Source: an uncultured Chlorobiaceae bacterium (GTDB lineage: Bacteria > Bacteroidota > Chlorobiia > Chlorobiales > Chlorobiaceae). From it: 64,000 bases of DNA. Below are positions 54,701 to 61,362 of the stretch, one piece after another. The stretch's first letter is position 1, and every line of letters starts with the position of its first letter. The position numbers were made by a program, and so were the translations under genes. The stretch is from assembly GCA_903836465.1 (NCBI GenBank), contig CAILRB010000066.1:1-64000 (forward strand), given 5' to 3'. The notes under the pieces are model-generated. The model was not told the origin of the DNA. It did no database searches and was given only the letters and a program-made list of their open reading frames with translations.

Positions 54701-55882
54701 AAGGATGGAATCCTCTCTTGTATTGCTCGATCGATAGCTGAGGTCAAGGCAGACGAACCGCAACTGGCTGTCCAAATGGCCACAGACATTTATGACAGAA
54801 TTGGTAGTGATTCATGGTCTAAAAAAGAGTATATCGACCAAATTGCATTAGGACTTGTCAGTCATACAGTACCTGATTTTGATGCTAATATCTCATGTGC
54901 AATGTCGTTGGTAAAAGAACTTGAAATCAACAAACAGGTAGGGGTACTTGTAAAAGCCGCGCGTACAGTTAGTCATACGTTTTCTTCAGAGCCTCAAAAA
55001 ATTCTCAGTCAGGCGCTAGATATAATTGAGAGTGCTCCGAAACAAGATGGTTTTCAATGCAAAGAAGTTGTCTATTCGTTGGAATTGATTGGCGGTGCGC
55101 TTTACAAGACAGGTGGTGATCCTGCACTGAATGCGGCGAAGGCTTTGGCGATAGTTGAACAGATTTCTTATGAAGGTGATGAAAGTGATAAAGAGCACTG
55201 TAAATCTAATGCTAAAATAGCTTTGTCTAGGGCTGTTGTTGAAGCTGAAGGAAGCATTGAACTGATGCTTCAGCAACGATTCGGAGAAATAGATTGTGAT
55301 TTATCAGTATTGTATAAACTAGGGGATGGTAGCATGGCTGTTAACTTTATTGATGATATAGCTTGTGGAGTGGTTCAGGTGGAAGGGGATCTTCAGGTTC
55401 TCATGCAACCGGTTGTCGAATATGCTTATCAGCTCCCGGATCAGGAGTCCAGATCCAAATCATTAATGCGGATTGCAACGGCTGTTGTTAAATCTGGACA
55501 AGCGCCTGACTGGATTCTTAACCCTGCATTAGATGAAGTGAAAAGATTCTCAAAGGAAGAGGATGTTTCTGAGTCGTTGGGTAATCTGGCATGTGCTCTT
55601 GCAAGAAGCGGTTTTATAGAGCGTGCGATTGCTGTTTCCTGTCAAATTATGGATGAAATTGAACGATACCTGACTGACTTGGTCACTACATTCGGAGAAA
55701 CAATGAATATCCAAGGTGTCCGGGCTCTTGTAAAACCCAGCGCGATGTATCCTGAATCCTCATTGGCAGTTTGTGCAGCTTTGGCCATGATATTTCCTCA
55801 ACAAGCATATGAAATCTCGGAGTTGGTTATGTCATGGCTTGACAACGCTGCATCAAAGTACCCAAAGGAGCGTATTGGGTAA
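51707..55882 (+). CDS. TIR-NB-ARC STAND protein with long helical-repeat C-terminus
   Basis: A 1391-residue protein built like plant and bacterial NLR immune receptors. TIR domain 8-140: ISIFLSYARGD, GIDVWFDQ and VREEWKFALE, whose Glu is the candidate NADase residue. NB-ARC about 155-430: P-loop GMGGIGKS at 191-198, Walker B VMFVFDNVW, ALITTRDS, and CGYLPLAVALCGG (GLPL equivalent). An APAF-like helical segment (YFYQQLPWHILKAG) is near 525. From about 560 to the end there are helical repeats of roughly 40 residues with pattern ALxxAxxI..K..AL..IA, with no enzyme motif. Such repeats usually sense an invader; TIR would then deplete NAD. The role in anti-phage defence is inferred. Confidence 0.85.
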   Translation: MRTETFNSNISIFLSYARGDDEIFVKRLRDDLIKTGIDVWFDQVSLPSRKLTFHQEIKSAIQERQKMVYISGRMATISDYVREEWKFALECDKTVIPILRLGSQDDVPGELSLFQSIDFRDDLQYEEKLANLIENIKMPEPFLLAPFAVPSLPPHFVGRPKLLSQLKEALLVDLKNPIVITGYDSCVGLTGMGGIGKSAMASAVVLDSEVRRSYPDGVMWITFGKQPDVTQLMRDVAVHLKDSSRIENIVQGKGILKNLLLNKSVMFVFDNVWSAADVAAFDILGPRCRALITTRDSGILETLQAKIFEVELFTEIEALLLLANFAGISVEKLPFEARKIIRECGYLPLAVALCGGLARKRDGVWPHILERLRRADLEKIGFRENEVINPDHKSIWRAMQVSVEELTDDEQQRFSELSVFVTDQTTPEAAVAVLWVHTGNLNNYDTQDLLYNFAERSLVRLHKEKNNSKDGKINLSVSLHDLLYDFASRVAVDSEELHNSLVEAYAKKCAEGWATGPNDGYFYQQLPWHILKAGQTDEIASLARDGRFLLAQDRAVPDNPSLSLHTILAALDEAISTDNALDMAEFTLAHANRVSLLGTESPLQALRLGSLVRALSIADQYPPALRLLWHLLLFSDLADTGRHGDAHQVWKKLREFPSIRLEKWWHAQFAAFCMAKATLYEPFTYWLQWAVKTFDRIPYPLAMAFSQGLSGTPRFEDALIVAELEEQVWVRADAIVKIVLKTTGTENDYDIYNRALKAAELIEIKECKELINFAIGLVFLKADGSLNEQLRTRIINSFPIEITDVNDVNISYIMNVANFINAPELVERVLKSVQKYADRVRLSSVLVIIAPQIIELCTGTNNLKRALSLIDGCFTEDKIAALAAIALSIAKTNGDPRQVIRDAIREAENTSYELEAAEGLVVLAPVAALTKAEDPQAILQRTLQIRLVQTNEIWTLSAKAHALGHLASAVVLSRFGELNDNIAKALELAEYVAGVYYEKDGILSCIARSIAEVKADEPQLAVQMATDIYDRIGSDSWSKKEYIDQIALGLVSHTVPDFDANISCAMSLVKELEINKQVGVLVKAARTVSHTFSSEPQKILSQALDIIESAPKQDGFQCKEVVYSLELIGGALYKTGGDPALNAAKALAIVEQISYEGDESDKEHCKSNAKIALSRAVVEAEGSIELMLQQRFGEIDCDLSVLYKLGDGSMAVNFIDDIACGVVQVEGDLQVLMQPVVEYAYQLPDQESRSKSLMRIATAVVKSGQAPDWILNPALDEVKRFSKEEDVSESLGNLACALARSGFIERAIAVSCQIMDEIERYLTDLVTTFGETMNIQGVRALVKPSAMYPESSLAVCAALAMIFPQQAYEISELVMSWLDNAASKYPKERIG

Positions 55883-55971
55883 GATGGAAGGAGGTTGAAC
55901 GTTGGTCAGATCACATATCAATGATCAATTATATTCTCTTGCTTATGTGTTGTTTCTGTAAAGGCTATCTT

Positions 55972-56028
55972 AAGATTGATAGTCTTGATTTGTCGACAGT
56001 TTGTAGAGGGTTGAAACTGGATATTTAA
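55972..56028 (+). pseudogene. Short remnant of a BRO/DinD-like gene
   Basis: One frame reads KIDSLDLSTVCRGLKLDI then stop. It matches the hallmark LSTICRxLK segment of the BRO/DinD-like pseudogene at 60120-60626, and many bases are identical (TTGTCGACAxTTTGT). Only about 57 bp are recognisable. The remainder of 55883-56077 shows no gene. Confidence 0.4.
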
Positions 56029-56077
56029 CCTCCAGAAAACTCAAAAAACAGCTCCCAATTATAAATGGAGTCAATGC

Positions 56078-57055
56078 ATGAAATGTTTTGTCATATCGCC
56101 ATTCGTTGCACCTTTTGACGAATACTACAGGGAGATCATAACCCCAGCCGGAAAGTCGGTCGGGCTGGAAGTTATCAGAGCGGACGAGGTCTATGATGTT
56201 CAGCCAATCATGGAGGATATTGTTTCAGGGATTATCGAAGCTGATGTAATAATCGCTGATGTGACACGGCGGAACCCGAACGTCAATTATGAACTTGGAA
56301 TGGCCCATGCTCTTGGAAAACTAGTCGTAATCATCTCGCAATCCTCAGAAGATATTCCGTTTGATTACAAGCACGTTCGCGCTATCCTTTACGATACGAC
56401 CTGCGCTACATGGGCAAAACAACTTAAAAAAAATTTATCAGCCACTCTTCGTTCAGTATTAAAAAAGCCTCAGCAACGTTTTTTACACCAAGCACTGGAG
56501 GATTTCCACAATCGGTCTGGGGAACTTGGAGCTTGGGGACTGAAAGGCATTTATGGTACACGACAAGCAATGAACATGAGATCCGACGAATTGTTCGGTG
56601 AGCTTCATGATAACCTCGACATCTGTGCATTTGGCTTGAAATCGTTCCGTGATGCAAAGAACCAAATGATGCGCCAAAAGGTTAAAGATGGCCTCCGTCT
56701 CAGAATACTCTGCCCGCATCCAGATTCGGTTTTTTTGCTGCAACGGGAGAGCGATGAAGATGCACTGCCGGGTGAAATCAAAAAACGTATCTACGACCTC
56801 GCAGCATGGATTAACCAGTTACAAACTATAAGTCCTCAAAAAGGAGCCGTCGTTCTCAAATATTACAATGCGCTTCCTTTGGATTTTTATTTGCATCAGC
56901 AGGACTGGTTATTTGTTGGCCCTTACCTAAAAAGTCGTGGTAGTCAACAGACGATCACTTATGAGTTTGGCAAAGGTGGTAGGGGATACGCATACTTTAC
57001 GGATTATTTTAAAGAACTTTGGGAGGATGAGATGTTTGCTGTTGAAGTATTGTAA
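56078..57055 (+). CDS. Nucleoside 2-deoxyribosyltransferase-like / PLD-like two-domain protein
   Basis: A 325-residue protein. The N-terminal domain (1-125) has the deoxyribosyltransferase/TIR-like fold signature: CFVISPF at the start, IIEADVIIADVTRRNPNVNYELGMAHALGK and VVIISQ. The C-terminal part (about 150-325) has LDICAFGLKSFRDAK, LRLRILCPHPDSV and IYDLAAWINQL, resembling the PLD-like DUF5919 region, but the HKD nuclease motif is not evident. GGAG lies eight bases before the ATG. It is 195 bp downstream of the TIR-NB-ARC gene, same strand. A nucleotide- or NAD-active effector is plausible, not shown. Confidence 0.7.
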   Translation: MKCFVISPFVAPFDEYYREIITPAGKSVGLEVIRADEVYDVQPIMEDIVSGIIEADVIIADVTRRNPNVNYELGMAHALGKLVVIISQSSEDIPFDYKHVRAILYDTTCATWAKQLKKNLSATLRSVLKKPQQRFLHQALEDFHNRSGELGAWGLKGIYGTRQAMNMRSDELFGELHDNLDICAFGLKSFRDAKNQMMRQKVKDGLRLRILCPHPDSVFLLQRESDEDALPGEIKKRIYDLAAWINQLQTISPQKGAVVLKYYNALPLDFYLHQQDWLFVGPYLKSRGSQQTITYEFGKGGRGYAYFTDYFKELWEDEMFAVEVL

Positions 57056-57144
57056 TGATAAATAACGAGGTGCTGCTCAACTTGAGAGGGCGGTCACCAA
57101 GGAGCGTTTTTGCGCCATTCAATGATGTAGGCTTGAGGTATCAA
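57056..57144 (-). pseudogene. 5' end of an AbiEii-type toxin gene (remnant)
   Basis: From TTG 57144 the frame reads MIPQAYIIEWRKNAPW, stop (57094-57096), then PPSQVEQHLVI: the conserved start of AbiEii nucleotidyltransferase toxins (IPQ..I..WR..APW...QVEQDL.I). It overlaps the AbiEi remnant by 4 bp, as in real AbiE operons. Similarity ends near 57060, at the stop of the deoxyribosyltransferase-like gene, so the rest is missing. Confidence 0.7.
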
Positions 57145-57512
57145 ATCTCTGACTCCACTTTGGTATTAATATATATTTGCCAGTGCTTACTAAACACTGC
57201 GCCTTTGATGGTGACTGATGGTAGCAGTGGTGAGCGTACAGGTTTTTTGGCGTTTATATACTCTGACAAAGGCTGCCATATTTCCTCAGATCCAACAGAT
57301 TCCAATAAATATCCCAGTCGCTGCACCCAGGTTATCGGCGACAGTTCAGCAACCGTCACTAACTTTTCGGGATCAATGACTTCGACCATTTCCGACAGCA
57401 CGGTGGCAACATTATCCAGCCATCCACAGTGCCTGTAATATCCGGCAAGATCAAAGGCGGTAGCTTCAGGCGTTGAGAGCTTAAGGATACCGTAAATAGA
57501 GAAACACTGATG
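57141..57512 (-). pseudogene. AbiEi-type antitoxin gene, 5'-truncated
   Basis: An open frame without a start codon from 57512 (stop just upstream) encodes 123 residues of the AbiEi C-terminal domain: LSTPEATAFDL, GYYRHCGWLDNVATVLSEM, DPEKLV and WVQRLGYLLE. The helix-turn-helix half is gone. It precedes the AbiEii remnant in a 4-bp overlapping arrangement, so both are the remains of one type IV toxin-antitoxin operon. A plus-strand frame of 127 codons over the same place is judged a shadow. Confidence 0.75.
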
Positions 57513-57620
57513 TCAGTGACGACAGGTTTCGGATGCGGTATGGCATGATTGGGATTAGCTGGAATTGAGCTATATTGAAATTGATTTGTACACTATAGTG
57601 ATACTTAAAGAGGAACAACT

Positions 57621-57881
57621 ATGATAGCAATAAGCACAACCGAGTTGAGGCGTAACCTTCGGAAATACCTCAATACCGCAAATAAGGAACGGGTCATTAT
57701 CCAGTGCGGAAAGAGCGAAACCTATGAAATTATTCCTGCCCGTAAAATGAGTGATACCGACCGATATTTTTCTAATCCCAATGTTGTTGAACATTTACAG
57801 CACTCTCTTCAGCAAGTAGAGGAGGGTAAAACCACGGTTCTCAAAAAATCAAATATCAAAAACTTCCTGGGACTTGAGTAA
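57621..57881 (+). CDS. Phd/YefM-family antitoxin
   Basis: An 86-residue antitoxin. The N-terminal DNA-binding part reads MIAISTTELRRNLRKYLN...ERVIIQCGKSETYEIIPARK, typical of Phd/YefM. The C-terminal half (VVEHLQHSLQQVEEGK) would neutralise the toxin. GAGG is placed seven bases before the ATG. The stop and the toxin start overlap by one base (TAATG). It should bind its own promoter upstream (57513-57620). It is an intact pair with the next gene. Confidence 0.88.
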   Translation: MIAISTTELRRNLRKYLNTANKERVIIQCGKSETYEIIPARKMSDTDRYFSNPNVVEHLQHSLQQVEEGKTTVLKKSNIKNFLGLE

Positions 57882-58159
57882 TGGGCTATGCGCTTGTCTA
57901 TACTGACGTTGCTCGAGAAGATATCGAGAAGCTTAAAATGTCAGGCGACATGGTTGCGATCCGCAAACTTGCCAGAATGCTTGAAGAACTTATTGACCAT
58001 CCTTTTACAGGTTCAGGTAAACCGGAACAACTCAGATACGATTTTTCCGGTTGCTGGTCACGAAGGATTTCCAGGAAACACCGCCTTGTCTATAAAGTAG
58101 ATGACAAAACAGTAACCGTTCACCTGCTTTCTGTTTACGGGCATTATGATGATCGATGA
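57881..58159 (+). CDS. YoeB/Txe-family mRNA-interferase toxin
   Basis: A 92-residue RelE-superfamily toxin with the YoeB features VYTDVAREDIEKL, HPFTGSGKPEQL, GCWSRRIS.KHRLVYKV and the C-terminal SVYGHYDDR. The Arg, His and Tyr residues used for ribosome-dependent mRNA cleavage are present, so it looks functional. Translationally coupled to the antitoxin. Downstream 58160-58365 holds no defensible gene. Confidence 0.9.
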   Translation: MGYALVYTDVAREDIEKLKMSGDMVAIRKLARMLEELIDHPFTGSGKPEQLRYDFSGCWSRRISRKHRLVYKVDDKTVTVHLLSVYGHYDDR

Positions 58160-58365
58160 TTTTTTTGCGATTCGATGATGGGGACTTTCAAATTACATTC
58201 GTATAGCAGACGAAATTCACTCGAAAAATTCACAGACACCCTCGACTACGTCAACTTTCCAGCTCTTCACTTGGTGTTTCCATGCCATCCACGTCCCTGT
58301 TGCTGCGGCTTGTTCTGAGACGGTTTCGGTTACTGACACATTCAATAATGTTAACTTGTATTCGC

Positions 58366-58413
58366 TTGACAAGTGTCGTATATTTGCGTTATAGGAGATG
58401 TCGTATTTTTGCA
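58366..58413 (+). promoter_or_regulatory. Promoter with paired direct repeats for the DUF6088/AbiEii operon
   Basis: TTGACA at 58366-58371 and TATAGG at 58390-58395 are 18 bp apart, a good sigma-70-type promoter. Two copies of a 13-bp element, TCGTATATTTGCG (58376-58388) and TCGTATTTTTGCA (58401-58413), start 25 bp apart and flank the -10 box. Placement suggests autorepression by the antitoxin. Start codon of the operon is at 58434. Confidence 0.6.
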
Positions 58414-58433
58414 ATGCAAACTCTTCATAATGA

Positions 58434-58847
58434 ATGAGTAGATATGGTAGTTTAGAGTATAAGATTATGGCTCGAATAGCAAGGAAGAAGTGCTCTGTAT
58501 TCGTGCGTGAAGATTTTAGGGATTTGAGTGACTACGATCAGGTTGGGCGTGCTTTGCGAAACATAGCCAAAAACGGGAGATTGATTCGGGTAGGCTATGG
58601 TGTCTATGCCAAAGCCAAAAAGTCAACCATTACAGGTGAACTTGTTCCAGTGGTTCCGTTGCCAGAGTTGGCGAAAGAGGCTCTTGCTCGTCTTGGAATC
58701 AAAACAGCCCCATCCCGCTTGGAGAAAGATTACAATGCCGGAAAAACAACCCAGGTGCCAACCGGGCGAGTGATTGCTGTTAAGGGCCGTATAAGCCGAA
58801 AGATAGGATATGGTGGAGCTTATGTCAGTTATGAACCAGCGGCCTGA
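58434..58847 (+). CDS. DUF6088 / AbiEi-like antitoxin
   Basis: A 137-residue protein with a helix-turn-helix start (ARKKCSVFVREDFRDL, DQVGRALRNIAKNGRLIRVGYGVYAK) and a C-terminal part with LPELAKEALARLG and GKTTQVPTGRVIAVKGRISRK. This is the DUF6088 family, the short antitoxin paired with AbiEii nucleotidyltransferases in type IV toxin-antitoxin systems. It overlaps the next gene by up to 38 bp. ATG 58434 is taken as start; another ATG lies 11 codons on. Confidence 0.85.
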   Translation: MSRYGSLEYKIMARIARKKCSVFVREDFRDLSDYDQVGRALRNIAKNGRLIRVGYGVYAKAKKSTITGELVPVVPLPELAKEALARLGIKTAPSRLEKDYNAGKTTQVPTGRVIAVKGRISRKIGYGGAYVSYEPAA

Positions 58848-59748
58848 AAAGGAAGTTTTTGAGGAAGTGGCGCTTCTCAAAAGCATGGCTCCCTCTTTCA
58901 TCGAGAAGGATTGGTTTGTCACGCAAATTATTGCAGTACTTGCTGATCACCATGCAGATGGTTTTGAATTTGTGTTTACTGGTGGTACCGCTCTTTCAAA
59001 AGCCTATAATCTCATAAAGCGATTCTCTGAAGATGTCGATTTCAGGGTTATTGCTCCAACAACACCCCAAAGTCGAAAAACGCTCTCCAAATTTAAACAC
59101 GGAGTAGTTGAGAGGCTTCAGCAAAGCGGATTTGCAATCGAGGAAGGTCACATTCAGGCGAGAGATGAAAATCGCTTCTTCTCGATTGATTTTTGTTATC
59201 CCAGCCACTTCTCTCGTTCTGATGCTCTTCGTCCCCATGTCCAGATAGAGATAAGCGTCAGAACTCCTCAACGTCCACCATGCTATTTGCCTGTCTCCTC
59301 GATAGCCTGTGCCGTTACCAAAAAACCAGCCGAAGTGAGCAGGATTGCCTGTATCGATCCTGTTGAAAGTGCTGCTGATAAACTCAGTGCCTTGGCATGG
59401 CGAATCCCTGACCGTGTAAGGGGAATGCAAGAGGATGATCCAGCTCTTGTTCGGCATATTCATGATCTGGCTCTACTCAAAGAGTTTGCATTTGCGGATA
59501 AAATTTTTTCTTCGTTGGTTGCTGCATCTATGCACGACGATGACCGGCGCTCAAAAAATAATTCCTCATTTGCCGGTTCGAGTATGCAGGAAAAGTTCCG
59601 GCAAATGATTCAGATACTCGAAACTGATACGAAATATCAGGACGAATATGAGCTTTTCGTTAAAAGTGTCTCTTATGCTGCCGAAGGAGAAGTGCCAGAC
59701 TTCGCAGAGGCAGTGCGAGCGGTTCGCATTCTTGTACAGCTTATCTGA
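58810..59748 (+). CDS. AbiEii-family nucleotidyltransferase toxin
   Basis: A protein of about 309-312 residues with the nucleotidyltransferase motif FVFTGGTALSKAYNLI.RFSEDVDFRV (GG..LS, then D-x-D) near 50-75 and a helical C-terminus with DPVESAADKLSALAWR and HIHDLALL. This is the AbiEii/MenT-like toxin fold that blocks growth, probably by modifying tRNA. Start may be 58810, 58822 or 58831; GGTGGAG lies at 58812-58818. It is paired with the preceding antitoxin. Confidence 0.88.
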   Translation: MVELMSVMNQRPEKEVFEEVALLKSMAPSFIEKDWFVTQIIAVLADHHADGFEFVFTGGTALSKAYNLIKRFSEDVDFRVIAPTTPQSRKTLSKFKHGVVERLQQSGFAIEEGHIQARDENRFFSIDFCYPSHFSRSDALRPHVQIEISVRTPQRPPCYLPVSSIACAVTKKPAEVSRIACIDPVESAADKLSALAWRIPDRVRGMQEDDPALVRHIHDLALLKEFAFADKIFSSLVAASMHDDDRRSKNNSSFAGSSMQEKFRQMIQILETDTKYQDEYELFVKSVSYAAEGEVPDFAEAVRAVRILVQLI

Positions 59749-59752
59749 TTCC

Positions 59753-59800
59753 ACTACAATGGAATAGCTGATGTGGGAAACAAAGGATTTTCATTGTAGT
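59753..59800. repeat. Short inverted repeat downstream of AbiEii
   Basis: ACTACAATG (59753-59761) is the reverse complement of CATTGTAGT (59792-59800), with 30 bp between. It may be the end of the toxin transcript or an operator for the DUF2442 gene. No T-tract follows. Confidence 0.4.
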
Positions 59801-59829
59801 CAACTGTTTATGTAACGGAGAACTCACTT

Positions 59830-60096
59830 ATGGAATGTATTTCAATTGTAGAGGCAAAGTATGTCAAGGATTATCAGATATTTCTGACATTCAATACTGG
59901 TGAAACCGGCGAGGTTGATCTGCGTGATCTTGTCTATAAATATCCAATAGCGGAACCATTACGGAACCCTGAAGCTTTTTCACATTTTTATCTTGATTCC
60001 TGGCCTACTCTTGCATGGGAATGCGGTTTTGATGTTGACCCTGAGTCACTGTATTTCAGGGCCACCGGCATACAAAATAGCGCTCAAGAATTCTAA
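59830..60096 (+). CDS. DUF2442 protein
   Basis: An 88-residue DUF2442 protein with the family pattern: KDYQIFLTFNTGETGEVDL, then LRNPEAFSHFYLD..PTLAWECGFDVDPESLY. Such genes sit in toxin-antitoxin-rich regions, often beside DUF4160 toxins-like partners, but no partner is seen here. CGGAG precedes the ATG. The role is unknown. Confidence 0.85.
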   Translation: MECISIVEAKYVKDYQIFLTFNTGETGEVDLRDLVYKYPIAEPLRNPEAFSHFYLDSWPTLAWECGFDVDPESLYFRATGIQNSAQEF

Positions 60097-60119
60097 ACTG
60101 TACAAGAAAGAGGCGGATC

Positions 60120-60626
60120 ATGACAGAAGAACAAGCGCTCATTGCTTTTTAAAATACGCCAATTCGTCGTCACTTCGATGAGGCTACTGAAACCAGGTAC
60201 TTCTCGATTGTTGATGTCATTGCCGTGTTGAGCGAAAGCGTCAACCCGCGTGATTATTGGTTCAGGATGAAGGTCAGGGTAAAAAGTGACGATGGACTTG
60301 AACTGTCGACAATTTGTCGATAGTTGAAAATGAAGGCTCCTGATGGGAAAATGAGAGCAACAGATTGCGCAAATGTGGAAGGATTGCTGAGAATTATTCA
60401 GTCCATACCTTCGCCTAAAGCAGAGTCATTCAAGCAATGGCTGGCAAAAGTAGGCTATGAACTCATTCAGGATATGGCTGATCCAGCGCTATCCGTTGAT
60501 CGTGCCCGCGAGTACTGGCAACAACATGGGAGAAGCGAAAAATGGATACCCTTCCAGCACAGTTTCATGAAAAGCCATAAAAAAATATTGCCATATAAGC
60601 CATATAATTGTAACTTAACCGTATGA
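60120..60626 (+). pseudogene. BRO-N/DinD-like gene, broken by two stops and truncated
   Basis: One frame from ATG 60120 carries two stop codons (TAA after MTEEQALIAF, TAG after LELSTICR) and otherwise reads the BRO/DinD family: RYFSIVDVIAVLSESVNPRDYW, LKMKAPDGKMRATDC, IQSIPSPKAESFKQWLAKVGYE, DRAREYW..HGRSEKWI. After SEKWI (about 60555) the family sequence stops and unrelated residues follow. The part from 60324 is a separate open frame. The family is phage or SOS related; this copy is dead. Confidence 0.8.
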
Positions 60627-60890
60627 AAAGCGCTCGTTTTGAATGGGATGAAGAAAAAGAGAGGGAAAATCAGGATAAACACTCTATGCCTTTTTCATTA
60701 GCCCAATACGCATTTCTTGATCCGAAGCGTCTTATTGTCGAAGATAGTGGCCACAGTAATGAAGAAAATCGATGGGCGAGTGGATGAAGGAATAATGGCT
60801 GTAAGGTTCACCTATAGAGGTAATATTATCAGAATATTCGGAGCTGGATATTGGAGAAAAGGGAGGAAAATATATGAAGACCAGGATTGA
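60623..60890 (+). pseudogene. BrnT-family toxin gene with frameshift deletion
   Basis: MKSARFEWDEEKERENQDKHSM...EDSGHSNEENR is a normal BrnT start, then the frame ends early at WASG stop. The other frame resumes with GRVDEGIMAVRFTYRG and RIFGAGYWRKGRKIYEDQD. The jump fits a deletion of about 11 nt where family members have YYCF. The toxin is therefore probably inactive. Its 3' end overlaps the start of the antitoxin gene. Confidence 0.8.
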
Positions 60891-61113
60891 ATATACCGAT
60901 GAACCATTAGGAGAATTAATGGTAATTAAGGACTTTCTACCTTCGCCTGATCAATTAATCCTGAAGGACGATAACGTCAAAATTACTATTGCATTAAAAA
61001 AATCAAGTGTTGAATTTTTTAAGCATGAGGCAAAGAAACATCATACTTCTTATCAAAGGATGATAAGACAACTCATAGACTGGTACGCAGTAAATAACCA
61101 AAAAAGCGCATAA
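60874..61113 (+). CDS. BrnA/CopG-like antitoxin
   Basis: A 79-residue protein, MKTRIEYTDEPLGELMVIKDFLPSPDQ..., ending with a ribbon-helix-helix-like segment TIALKKSSVEFFKHEAKKHH.SYQRMIRQLI. This is the usual partner of this BrnT type. It overlaps the brnT pseudogene by 17 bp. The antitoxin is intact while its toxin is broken. Confidence 0.82.
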   Translation: MKTRIEYTDEPLGELMVIKDFLPSPDQLILKDDNVKITIALKKSSVEFFKHEAKKHHTSYQRMIRQLIDWYAVNNQKSA

Positions 61114-61189
61114 CGTGAATGTGACCCGGTACGCTTGCAGAGTAGTGGTGGTTTTTCATGGCATGAAATTGCGAGGATTCAAATAATCG

Positions 61190-61327
61190 TCAATCATCCA
61201 GCACTGGTTTTCCATCATCGAGCAGCATTTCGATGACTTCTTGAAGATTTTGTTGCAGTTCATCCAGGGTTTCCCCTTGTGTGTGTGCTCCCTGGAATCC
61301 GGGGATGATTGTTACAAACAGAAACAT
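61190..61327 (-). CDS. HicB-like antitoxin fragment
   Basis: A 45-residue frame: MFLFVTIIPGFQGAHTQGETLDELQQNLQEVIEML.D. The GA.TQGETLDEL..NL.E.IEML core is the HicB signature. It is shorter than most HicB (about 70 residues or more) and no HicA toxin gene is visible beside it, so it is either a solitary mini-HicB or a remnant. A stop lies 9 codons before the ATG. 61114-61189 shows nothing else. Confidence 0.55.
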   Translation of the reverse strand: MFLFVTIIPGFQGAHTQGETLDELQQNLQEVIEMLLDDGKPVLDD

Positions 61328-61362
61328 GCGCTCTCTGCTTTCAGGATATTTCTGTTATGTGT

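Noticed and set aside
57055-57438. Plus-strand 127-codon frame starting at the NDT gene stop
   Set aside because: The opposite strand encodes clear AbiEi/AbiEii sequence, so this frame is a shadow.
58217-58414. Minus-strand 65-codon frame
   Set aside because: It overlaps the promoter and repeats of the DUF6088 operon and has no family look or ribosome site.
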